Part shown: positions 7,315 through 14,116 of the stretch, piece by piece
Layout: the number at the start of each line of letters is the position of its first letter
How positions within the stretch are numbered: the first letter of the stretch is position 1
Origin: Casp-actino8 sp041159745
GTDB taxonomy: Bacteria; Actinomycetota; Acidimicrobiia; Acidimicrobiales; Ilumatobacteraceae
Reading direction: 5' to 3'
DNA length: 20,293 bases
Assembly: GCA_041159745.1 (NCBI GenBank)
Contig: JBEAXP010000093.1
Location: 1 to 20,293 of the forward strand
Notes under the pieces: generated by a model
The model's database searches: none
What the model was told of the DNA's origin: nothing
Seen by the model: the letters and a program-made list of their open reading frames with translations, nothing else
Translations under genes and position numbers: made by a program

Positions 7315-8151
7315 ATGATCACCGTCATCGACGGCGGACTCTCGACGGCACTCGCCGAACTCGGGGTCGACACCAGCGGTGGTTGGTGGACGGCCGATGC
7401 GTTGCGAACGGCTCCGGACGTTCTCGAAGCGGCTCATCGCGCTTTCGTCGCCGCCGGCGCGCGGGTCGTCACCAGCGCGAGCTATCAGTGTCCGTCGCAC
7501 GAACACGAAGCGTTGCGCGCGTCGACGGCCATCGCGCGTCGGGCCGCGGGCGACGATGCCCGGGTGGCCGCTTCCATCGGCCCGTTCGGCGCCTGGTTGG
7601 CCGACGGCAGCGAATACACCGGGCGGTACGACGTTCCACTCGAAGTGATGCGCTCGCGCCACACCGAACGCATTCGCGTCCTCACCGGTACGAACGTCGA
7701 CCTGTTCGCCGTGGAGACGCAGCCGCGAGCCGACGAAGCCGAGATGATCGCCGAGATCCTCGTGGACCACGGCGCTCCGCCGGCCTGGTTCTCGTTCGGG
7801 TGCCGCGACGGATCGACCACCTACGGCGGAGACGACGTTCTCGATGCGGTGCGTCGGATCGCCGATTACCCGGACCTCGTCGCAGTGGGAGTCAATTGCG
7901 GGTCACCCGACGTGGTCGACGCCGTCGTCTCCTCGCTCGCTCCGCTCGGCCTGCCGATGGTGGCCTACCCGAATCACGGCCGCTCGTGGGATGCCTCGGC
8001 TCGCGCGTGGACGGGTGAAGCGGCGGATCTCGCCGACGAGGCGCGGCTCGGCCGATGGCAGCGGGCCGGTGTCACGATGGTGGGTGGATGCTGCGGTGTC
8101 GGGCCGGCCGAACTCGAACGACTCGCGCGATCGTGCGCCGTTCTCGGCTGA
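7315..8151 (+). CDS. mmuM: Homocysteine S-methyltransferase family protein (MmuM-like)
   Basis: By family, this zinc enzyme makes methionine by moving a methyl group from S-methylmethionine or S-adenosylmethionine to homocysteine. The 278-residue protein spans the whole domain: IDGGLSTAL at the N-terminus, TSASYQ, and SIGPFGAWLADGSEYTG, which is typical of the MmuM group. The zinc ligands are C195 (GVNC) and the C259-C260 pair (GGCCG). There is no cobalamin or pterin domain, so it is not MetH. The ATG abuts the hisF stop without a ribosome binding site, which makes it the last gene of the his operon. The donor substrate cannot be read from sequence. A link to histidine metabolism is not obvious. 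Confidence 0.87.
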   Translation: MITVIDGGLSTALAELGVDTSGGWWTADALRTAPDVLEAAHRAFVAAGARVVTSASYQCPSHEHEALRASTAIARRAAGDDARVAASIGPFGAWLADGSEYTGRYDVPLEVMRSRHTERIRVLTGTNVDLFAVETQPRADEAEMIAEILVDHGAPPAWFSFGCRDGSTTYGGDDVLDAVRRIADYPDLVAVGVNCGSPDVVDAVVSSLAPLGLPMVAYPNHGRSWDASARAWTGEAADLADEARLGRWQRAGVTMVGGCCGVGPAELERLARSCAVLG

Positions 8152-8173
8152 CGTTCGTCGCGAGGTCCGAACG

Positions 8174-8179
8174 TAGTGT
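8174..8179 (+). promoter_or_regulatory. Putative -10 element of the aldo/keto reductase gene (TAGTGT)
   Basis: TAGTGT ends 6 bases before the ATG at 8186, in the 34-base gap after the his operon. No clear -35 is seen. It suggests the reductase has its own leaderless transcript. Confidence 0.5.
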
Positions 8180-8185
8180 GCGGGT

Positions 8186-9190
8186 ATGAGCACACCGACG
8201 TCCCTCGTACCGAATCCGAAGATGGAGTACCGCCGCCTGGGTGGCACCGGTCTCCAGGTCTCCGTTCTGTCGTTCGGTTCGTGGGTCACGTTCGACAATC
8301 AATTGAAGGACGACGCCGCGCTGGCGTGCATGCAGGCCGCCTGGGAAGCCGGTTGCAATTTCTTCGACAATGCCGAGGCCTACGCCGCTGGCCAGAGCGA
8401 AGCGATCATGGGCCGGGTCATCCGCGAGTTGGGCTGGAAACGGCATCACTACGTGCTCTCCACCAAGGTCTTCTGGGGCATCGACGGCCAGATCCCGAAT
8501 CTCCACAACACGCTCAACCGGAAATACCTGCACCACTCCATCGAGGGCTGTCTCGATCGCCTGCAGGTCGACTTCGTCGACATCTTGTTCTGTCACCGAC
8601 CCGATCCGCGCACGCCGCTCGAAGAGACGGTCTGGGCGATGAGCGACCTCGTCGATCGCGGCAAGGTTCTCTACTGGGGCACCAGCGAGTGGTCGGCCGA
8701 TGAGATTCGCGGGGCGTGGGAGATCGCCGAGCGGCACCACTTGCACAAGCCGGTCACCGAGCAGCCGCAGTACAACATGCTCGAGCGTCGTCGGGTCGAG
8801 ACCGAGTACAAGCGCCTGTACGAGGACATCGGACTCGGAACGACCATCTGGAGTCCGCTGGCGTCAGGCTTGCTCACCGGCAAGTACCTCGAGGGCATTC
8901 CGGCCGACTCGCGCGGCGCTCTGCCCGGTTACGGATTCCTGAAGAATCGTCTCACCGATGAAGCGGCTCTGGCCAAGGTGCGCCGTCTCGTGCCGATCGC
9001 CGATTCACTCGGCTGCACGTTGGCTCAGTTGGCGTTGGCCTGGTGCACCAAGTTCCCGGGTGTCTCGACGGTGATCACCGGAGCCAGTCGTCAGTCACAG
9101 GTGACCGAGAACTTCGCCGCGCTCGACGTGATTCCCTTGCTCACCGACGAGGTGATGCAGCGAATCGACGCCGCTCTCACCGCGAAGTGA
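8186..9190 (+). CDS. Aldo/keto reductase, AKR6 (K+ channel beta subunit-like)
   Basis: This is a cytoplasmic NADPH-dependent oxidoreductase of the TIM-barrel AKR superfamily. The 334-residue protein has the full tetrad: D61 and Y66 (FDNAEAYAAG), K94 (STKVFWG) and H137 (CHRPDP). Its segments SWVTF, EAYAAG, YWGTSEWSA, SPLASGLLTGKY and GCTLAQLALAWC closely follow the eukaryotic Kv-beta subunits. In Kv-beta the tetrad His is, as I recall, Asn; here it is His, so ordinary carbonyl reductase activity is expected. No potassium channel gene is nearby. ATG 8186 follows TAGTGT by 6 bases. The 3' end overlaps the convergent hydrolase gene by 14 bases. The physiological substrate is unknown. Confidence 0.92.
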   Translation: MSTPTSLVPNPKMEYRRLGGTGLQVSVLSFGSWVTFDNQLKDDAALACMQAAWEAGCNFFDNAEAYAAGQSEAIMGRVIRELGWKRHHYVLSTKVFWGIDGQIPNLHNTLNRKYLHHSIEGCLDRLQVDFVDILFCHRPDPRTPLEETVWAMSDLVDRGKVLYWGTSEWSADEIRGAWEIAERHHLHKPVTEQPQYNMLERRRVETEYKRLYEDIGLGTTIWSPLASGLLTGKYLEGIPADSRGALPGYGFLKNRLTDEAALAKVRRLVPIADSLGCTLAQLALAWCTKFPGVSTVITGASRQSQVTENFAALDVIPLLTDEVMQRIDAALTAK

Positions 9191-9797
9191 GCCACCGGGC
9201 CGCGGCATCGGCCACGGCACGAGTGCGTCCGGCCAGGAAATGATCGCCGCTCGCGATCGTCTCGAACGTGGCGTTCGTCCACGCACCGACGATCGGCTCA
9301 GCGGCCGATGACGGTGTGAACTGGTCGTGTTCGGCGGCCAGGATCAACTTCGGGCGCGGATCGCGGGCGGCGAGCACATCGCTGCGCATGGCCGTGAGTG
9401 GCGGGGCGACGGCGATCCAACCCGATACACGCGGTTCGATCACGTCGAGGGCGACGATCGAACCGAACGAATAGCCGGCCACCCAGATGTCGTCGTGCAG
9501 ACCCGACAGGAAGTCGACCGCGGCCGCCACGTCGAGGCGTTCGGCTTCGCCGCCGTCGTGTTCGCCCGAACTGTTGCCGACACCGCGGAAGTCGAAACGA
9601 AGGCAGTGGAAACCGACCCGTGGGAGAGCGTCGAACAGGGCGCCGACCACTGGGTTGAACCGGTCGCCGCCGTACAGCGGATGGGGATGGGCGATCGCAA
9701 CCGCTCCGCGCACCGGCTGATCGGTGGACGCCGTGACGACGTCGGCCTCCAGTTCTTGGTGATCGATCGTGGTGAGAGTCACGGTGCGGTTCGACAC
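9177..9797 (-). CDS. Alpha/beta hydrolase, small dienelactone hydrolase-like type
   Basis: This 206-residue cytoplasmic hydrolase has a complete alpha/beta core. HPHPLYGG supplies the oxyanion region. The nucleophile elbow is GYSFGS with S110, the likely acid is D158 (AAEHDQF) and the base is H186 (GDHF). FDFRGVGNSSG follows the pattern of the small single-domain family often labelled COG2945. No signal peptide or lid domain is apparent, and the substrate is unknown. The frame stays open far upstream, but GTG 9797 is the best start: it lies 7 bases after the minus-strand TACCGT and gives a normal length. Longer starts would run antisense through the groES-like gene. It is a single-gene unit, convergent with and overlapping the reductase gene. 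Confidence 0.87.
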   Translation of the reverse strand: MSNRTVTLTTIDHQELEADVVTASTDQPVRGAVAIAHPHPLYGGDRFNPVVGALFDALPRVGFHCLRFDFRGVGNSSGEHDGGEAERLDVAAAVDFLSGLHDDIWVAGYSFGSIVALDVIEPRVSGWIAVAPPLTAMRSDVLAARDPRPKLILAAEHDQFTPSSAAEPIVGAWTNATFETIASGDHFLAGRTRAVADAAARWLTSR

Positions 9798-9804
9798 GGG
9801 AACG

Positions 9805-9814
9805 ACGGTACCGT
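9805..9814. promoter_or_regulatory. Palindrome supplying two divergent -10 elements
   Basis: ACGGTACCGT is a perfect 10-base palindrome. Read rightwards it contains TACCGT (9809-9814), 7 bases before the groES-like GTG. Read leftwards it contains TACCGT (9810-9805), 7 bases before the hydrolase GTG. The two hexamers overlap by two bases, so the genes probably compete for RNA polymerase. Confidence 0.55.
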
Positions 9815-9821
9815 GACCGTC

Positions 9822-10157
9822 GTGGCCAAGGATCACGTCGAGGACGACAAGCTCCCCATCAAGATGCTCAACGACCGCCTCTTGGTGCGGATCCCCGACA
9901 AGGAAGGGGAGCGGCGGAGCAGCGGCGGCATCCTCATTCCGGCCACGGCGCAACTGTCCAAGCGACTGGTGTGGGCCGAGGTCGTGGCGCTCGGGCAGAA
10001 CGTCCGGAGCGCCGAGGTGGGCGACCGGGTGCTCTTCAGCCCCGAAGACCGGTACGAGGTCGAGGTTCAGGGAGCCGACTACATCATGTTGCGCGAACGC
10101 GACCTGCACGCCGTGGCGGCCAGTCGAATCGAGTCGCACACCGGCCTGTACCTCTGA
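9822..10157 (+). CDS. GroES-like co-chaperonin (Cpn10 family)
   Basis: The 111-residue protein has the Cpn10 fold signature. The first strand is IKMLNDRLLVRIPD. The GroEL-contacting mobile loop is GERRSSGGILIPATAQ, where GIL takes the place of the canonical GIVLP tripeptide region. VVALGQN, VGDRVLFSP and YIMLRERDLHAV follow. It is slightly longer than typical GroES (95-100), with about ten extra N-terminal residues and a short C-terminal tail. No groEL is nearby, so this may be a second, orphan paralogue; the canonical groES-groEL operon would lie elsewhere. GTG 9822 is chosen because TACCGT ends 7 bases upstream. It leads a unit with hisI, 12 bases downstream. Its partner and client proteins are unknown. 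Confidence 0.85.
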   Translation: MAKDHVEDDKLPIKMLNDRLLVRIPDKEGERRSSGGILIPATAQLSKRLVWAEVVALGQNVRSAEVGDRVLFSPEDRYEVEVQGADYIMLRERDLHAVAASRIESHTGLYL

Positions 10158-10169
10158 GAGGCTGACTCG

Positions 10170-10514
10170 ATGATTCGCGCGACCGCCGAACAGCTCGCCG
10201 CCGTCAAGTACGACGCCAACGGTCTCGTCCCCGCCATCGCCCAGGACATCAACACGGGTGAGGTGCTGATGATGGCGTGGATGAACTCCGAGAGTCTCGC
10301 CCTCACCTTCGCCGAAGGACGCATGGTGTACTGGAGCCGCAGTCGCCGCGAGCTGTGGCGCAAGGGCGACACCAGCGGCGATCGCCAGTTCGTTCGCGAG
10401 GCCTACTACGACTGCGACGGCGACACTCTTCTCTTCAAGGTCGAGCAAGAAGGAAAGGGTGCGTGTCATACCGGTGCCCGCACCTGTTTCTTCTCGGTGT
10501 TCGGCGAGCAGTGA
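10170..10514 (+). CDS. hisI: Phosphoribosyl-AMP cyclohydrolase
   Basis: HisI hydrolyses the adenine ring of phosphoribosyl-AMP in the third step of histidine synthesis, giving ProFAR, the substrate of HisA. The 114-residue protein is the monofunctional cyclohydrolase with no fused HisE pyrophosphatase. The metal sites are visible: D81, D83 and D85 with C82 in DCDGD, then C99 and C106 in GKGACHTGARTC. MAWMN and VYWSRSRRELW-x-KG are standard. ATG 10170 has GAGAGG upstream at a normal distance. The gene is separated from hisF by four genes, and its stop overlaps trpE as GTGA. hisE is not in the window. Confidence 0.96.
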   Translation: MIRATAEQLAAVKYDANGLVPAIAQDINTGEVLMMAWMNSESLALTFAEGRMVYWSRSRRELWRKGDTSGDRQFVREAYYDCDGDTLLFKVEQEGKGACHTGARTCFFSVFGEQ

Positions 10515-12037
10515 GCGACCTCGCGATCCACCCCACCCGCGAGGAGTTCCGCTCGCTCGCCGCGGCTCACACGGTCGTGCCGGTGTGGGTCGAGATTCTC
10601 GCCGATCTCGAAACACCGGTCGCCGCCTTCGCCAAACTCGTCGGCGCCGACGAGAGCGGCTTTTTGCTCGAGTCGGTCGAACATGGCGAACGATGGAGCC
10701 GCTTCTCGTTCGTGGGTCGTCGCCCGCGGGCCACGCTCACCTCGTTCGGTCATCGTGTCGAAGTGAGCGGAGAGGTTCCGGCGTCCGTGCCGCGCGACCG
10801 GGGCATGCTCGCCGCTCTCGACGAACTCCTGCGCCTGTACCGCAGCCCCGTCATTCCCGATCTGCCGCCGTTGCAGGGTGGCGTCATGGGTTATCTCGGC
10901 TACGACATCGTGCGCGAGGTCGAACATCTGCCCGATCCGCCCACCGACGACCGCGGTCTGCCCGATGCGGTGGTGAGCGTGATCGGTTCGCTCGCCGCAT
11001 TCGACCACTGGCGTCAGCGGGTGTTCCTCATCGAGAGCGTGCCGGTCATGGGGGTGGGCGACCTCGATGCCGCGTACGACGCGGCGGCCGCTCGAGCACT
11101 TCAGTCGGTCGCCGATCTGGCTCAACCTCTGCCGTATTCACCGGTCGAGCCGCCCACGCGTGGCGACGAGTTGCCGGTGGCCGTGTCGACGATGGGCGGC
11201 GGGCGGTACCAGCAGGCCGTCGAGACGGCCAAGGAGTACATCCGGTCGGGCGACATCTTCCAAGTCGTGTTGTCGCAGCGCTTCGAGATCCAGCTCGACG
11301 CCGATGCGTACGACTTCTATCGCGTCCTGCGCCAGGTCAATCCCAGCCCGTACATGTACTTCCTTCGTCAACCCGAGGTGACGATCGTCGGCAGTTCGCC
11401 CGAGCCGATGGTTCAACTCATCGGCGACCGCGTGATCAGCCGACCGATCGCCGGAACGCGCAAACGCGGACAGAACGACGAACACGATCGACGTCTGGCC
11501 GCAGAACTCCGTGAAAACCCGAAGGAAGTCGCCGAGCACGTGATGCTGGTCGACCTGGCGCGCAACGACGTGGGCCGAGTGGCCCGTTTCGGTTCGGTCA
11601 AGGTCGACGAGCTGATGACACTCGAGCGGTACAGCCATGTCATGCACCTCACCTCACAAGTGAGTGGGGCGTTGGTCGACGGACGTTCGGCGGTCGACGT
11701 TCTGCGCGCCACGTTGCCGGCCGGCACCGTGAGCGGGGCACCCAAGGTGCGGGCCATGGAGATCATCGACGAACTCGAACCGGTGAAGCGCGGTCCGTAC
11801 GCGGGAGTGGTCGGCTATCTCGACTTCAGCGGAAACCTCGACACCGCGATCGCGATTCGCACGATGTTCATCGGGCCGAAGGCCGCGTACCTGCAGGCGG
11901 GGGCCGGAATCGTCGCCGACAGCGATCCCGACGACGAGGATCTCGAGTGCCGCAACAAGGCGGCGGCCTTGCTGGCCGCGGTCCCGGCGGCCCGTCGCAT
12001 GACTCGCCGCCGACGAGACGGAGGCACGAGCGCATGA
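10511..12037 (+). CDS. trpE: Anthranilate synthase component I
   Basis: TrpE makes anthranilate from chorismate, using ammonia from the TrpG subunit, at the start of tryptophan synthesis. The 508-residue protein has the N-terminal regulatory domain with LLES (52-55) in the position where tryptophan binds for feedback inhibition, followed by ERWSRFSFVGR. The chorismate-binding domain has SGDIFQVVLSQRF, SPEPM, RPIAGTRKRG, DLARNDVGRV and GTVSGAPK (405-412). The length and LLES favour TrpE over PabB. GTG 10511 overlaps the hisI stop by four bases. No trpG or other trp gene follows; ygfZ does. Tryptophan control is expected at protein level, since no leader precedes this coupled start. Confidence 0.94.
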   Translation: MSDLAIHPTREEFRSLAAAHTVVPVWVEILADLETPVAAFAKLVGADESGFLLESVEHGERWSRFSFVGRRPRATLTSFGHRVEVSGEVPASVPRDRGMLAALDELLRLYRSPVIPDLPPLQGGVMGYLGYDIVREVEHLPDPPTDDRGLPDAVVSVIGSLAAFDHWRQRVFLIESVPVMGVGDLDAAYDAAAARALQSVADLAQPLPYSPVEPPTRGDELPVAVSTMGGGRYQQAVETAKEYIRSGDIFQVVLSQRFEIQLDADAYDFYRVLRQVNPSPYMYFLRQPEVTIVGSSPEPMVQLIGDRVISRPIAGTRKRGQNDEHDRRLAAELRENPKEVAEHVMLVDLARNDVGRVARFGSVKVDELMTLERYSHVMHLTSQVSGALVDGRSAVDVLRATLPAGTVSGAPKVRAMEIIDELEPVKRGPYAGVVGYLDFSGNLDTAIAIRTMFIGPKAAYLQAGAGIVADSDPDDEDLECRNKAAALLAAVPAARRMTRRRRDGGTSA

Positions 12038-12813
12038 TCGTGGTCGACCTACCTCGTGAGGCCCTGCTCGTCTCCGGACGCGACGCCGGCTCGTATCTGC
12101 ACTCCCAGTTGAGCAACGACATCGCGTCGTTGGCCGTCGGCGCATCGACGCAGTCGCTCGTTCTCGAGCCCACCGGCCGAGTGGTCGCCCTCGTTCGGGT
12201 CACCCGTCGGGCCGACACCGAGTTCGTTGTCGATCTCGCGCCCGGGTTCCTCGACGTCGTGGTCGCCCGACTGGCCAAGTTCAAGATTCGCGTGCAGGCC
12301 GACATCTCGCCTCTGCCGGTTCATTGCGTCGCATTGCGGGCCGCTTCGTCCCTCGACCCGGCGAGCGTCACGTCGACCCCGACGGGGGGTGAGGGTCGGA
12401 AGGTCCTCGTTCTCCCGGCCTGGTGGTGCGACGGTCGTGCGTTCGACCTGTTGTCAACCGAACCGATCGCGATCGAGCGACGAGGCTCACTCGACGACTA
12501 CGAAGAGAGTCGTGTCGCCGCGACCTGGCCCGAAATGGGCTCGGAGATCGTTCCCGGCGACACGCTGCCGGCGGCCACCGGTGTCGTGTCGGCGACCGTG
12601 AGTTTCTCGAAAGGCTGCTACCCGGGACAGGAACTCGTCGAGCGCATGGACAGCCGCGGGTCCACGGCGCCGCGGACGTTGCGTTCGGTCGTGGTGCCGA
12701 TCGGCAGTCGAGTCGGCGACCCGTTCGTGATCGATGGCGAGGCTGTCGGCACGATCACCTCGGTGAGCGGCGATCGTGCGTTGGCGTTCGTGAAGCGCGA
12801 CGTCGACGTCTGA
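12034..12813 (+). CDS. ygfZ: YgfZ/GcvT-domain folate-binding protein
   Basis: YgfZ family proteins are folate-dependent factors for assembly or repair of certain iron-sulfur enzymes. The 259-residue protein has the GcvT-like fold with an N-terminal SYLHSQLSNDI segment and the diagnostic KGCYPGQE motif, whose conserved cysteine is C195. The C-terminal beta-barrel portion is short. The ATG overlaps the trpE stop (ATGA), with GGAGG further upstream, so it is the last gene of the groES-like/hisI/trpE unit. It ends 6 bases before the convergent M50 gene with no visible terminator. An aminomethyltransferase is less likely because of the KGCYxGQE motif and the short length. Confidence 0.87.
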   Translation: MIVVDLPREALLVSGRDAGSYLHSQLSNDIASLAVGASTQSLVLEPTGRVVALVRVTRRADTEFVVDLAPGFLDVVVARLAKFKIRVQADISPLPVHCVALRAASSLDPASVTSTPTGGEGRKVLVLPAWWCDGRAFDLLSTEPIAIERRGSLDDYEESRVAATWPEMGSEIVPGDTLPAATGVVSATVSFSKGCYPGQELVERMDSRGSTAPRTLRSVVVPIGSRVGDPFVIDGEAVGTITSVSGDRALAFVKRDVDV

Positions 12814-12819
12814 ACCGGA

Positions 12820-14070
12820 TCACTCGGCGCGCACGAGGCGCTGAATCAGCGTGCGAATCTCGGCGCGTTCGCGCACACGCTGGAACTCCGAGTCGTTGAG
12901 GAGTGCCGAGAGCAACAACGTTTCGTCGGCGTCGTCACGAGCCGCGCCGTGGGCGGCCACGGTCAGCCACTGAGCGGCGGCATCATCGTGTCCTTCGAGG
13001 CCGAGGCAGCCGGCGACGAGCACGGCCAGATTGGTGGATGGGTGCGCTCGGAAGCACTCCGATCCGTACGAGGCGCCGTGGGCGTAGCGGCCGGCTCTCT
13101 TCAGGGCCCACACCATGGTGTTCTGGCTCAACTCCGGATGGTCGCGTTGCGGAGTGGGAAGCGGAATCGGGAGCAGATCGATCAGGGGGTCGAGGAGATC
13201 GGGGGTCGCGGCGTGCGGGGGAGCCCACACTCGCGAACGTCCGGTGGAATCGGTGAGGTCGTCGATGATGATGCGCCGAACGTCGTCCGTGCTCTTGCTG
13301 TCCTGGGTGAGTGCTTGGTGCGCTTCCCACCACGGCGACAGCGAGTGTCCGGGCGGCAGCAACCCGGGTCGGCCGGTGAACCAGGCTTCGTCCTCGGCCG
13401 CGGCCGCGGCGCGGGCGGCCACGAGAGGATTGCGCGACGCGCGAGGACGACTCTGCATCGACAACAACTGCATCTGGATCACGAGAAGGATGGCCGCGAA
13501 TGACGACAGCGGTCGAAGGTCTTCCACGACGAGCATGCCGACGAAGATGCCGGCGGTGACCGGAACGCTCAGCCGGATCATGATCGCGCGACCACGTCCG
13601 GGCCGGAACAGGTCGACCGCTTCGGCGGCGATGTTGCCACCGTCGAGAGGCATCACCGGGATGAGATTGAACACGCCAATGATCGGTCCGGCCCACCAGA
13701 TCGCGAGTGAGTACTCGTTCGCGGCGAAGTCGCGATGGTCGAGCGGATTCACTCCCAGCACGAGAAGTGCGGCGAGGCCGAGGATGATCTGGGTGGCCGG
13801 ACCGGCCAGAGCGATCCCGGCCCGCTCGGCCCGGGTGAGGACACGCGTGGGAGTGAACGACGCGTAGCCGGCGAGGAAGTCGAGCGAGATTCTCGCGGAG
13901 GCGCCGGTTCGCCGGGCCGCCACCGCATGACCGAGTTCGTGCGCGATCGTGAAGACCGCGACCGAGCCCGCGAGCCAGGTTCCGAGCGGAACTCCGTTCA
14001 GGAACACGATCAGCAACAAGAACACGAGAAATCCGGGCCGAATCTGGATCGGAAAGCCCAGGATCTTCAT
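12820..14070 (-). CDS. M50 family membrane metalloprotease with C-terminal extension
   Basis: This is a site-2-protease-like intramembrane zinc protease. The 416-residue protein starts with a short strand and a hydrophobic segment (about 14-32). HELGH follows at residues 44-48, and the second motif NLIPVMPLDGG contains metal ligand D143. At least four membrane segments lie in the first 210 residues. The rest (about 215-416) is soluble. It includes a helical stretch near 330-380 (HPSTNLAVLVAGCLGLEGHDDAAAQWL) that resembles a single TPR-like hairpin; I do not recognise the remainder. There is no PDZ domain and it is not RseP length. ATG 14070 is 7 bases after minus-strand TAGCAT. It is divergent from ppdK. 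The substrate is unknown. Confidence 0.88.
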   Translation of the reverse strand: MKILGFPIQIRPGFLVFLLLIVFLNGVPLGTWLAGSVAVFTIAHELGHAVAARRTGASARISLDFLAGYASFTPTRVLTRAERAGIALAGPATQIILGLAALLVLGVNPLDHRDFAANEYSLAIWWAGPIIGVFNLIPVMPLDGGNIAAEAVDLFRPGRGRAIMIRLSVPVTAGIFVGMLVVEDLRPLSSFAAILLVIQMQLLSMQSRPRASRNPLVAARAAAAAEDEAWFTGRPGLLPPGHSLSPWWEAHQALTQDSKSTDDVRRIIIDDLTDSTGRSRVWAPPHAATPDLLDPLIDLLPIPLPTPQRDHPELSQNTMVWALKRAGRYAHGASYGSECFRAHPSTNLAVLVAGCLGLEGHDDAAAQWLTVAAHGAARDDADETLLLSALLNDSEFQRVRERAEIRTLIQRLVRAE

Positions 14071-14077
14071 CTCTCGA

Positions 14078-14083
14078 ATGCTA
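14078..14083 (-). promoter_or_regulatory. Putative -10 element of the M50 protease gene (TAGCAT)
   Basis: TAGCAT on the minus strand ends 7 bases before the ATG at 14070, in the 46-base gap shared with ppdK. No clear -35 is visible. Confidence 0.5.
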
Positions 14084-14102
14084 GGTGAGCGAACCCGAAC
14101 CC

Positions 14103-14108
14103 TAAACT
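14103..14108 (+). promoter_or_regulatory. Putative -10 element of ppdK (TAAACT)
   Basis: TAAACT ends 8 bases before the ppdK GTG at 14117. It is the closest to TATAAT among the -10 candidates here, which may fit strong expression of an abundant enzyme. The 8-base spacing is the longest of the set. Confidence 0.5.
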
Positions 14109-14116
14109 CGCACCTC

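Noticed and set aside
6496..7770. 424-codon antisense ORF opposite hisF and the methyltransferase gene
   Set aside because: Same shadow effect; it spans two real genes with intact active sites and is His/Arg/Asp-rich, typical of a reverse-frame translation.
10277..10510. Upstream extension of trpE to an earlier ATG
   Set aside because: It would run through hisI in another frame. The GTG at 10511 overlapping the hisI stop gives the normal TrpE N-terminus.
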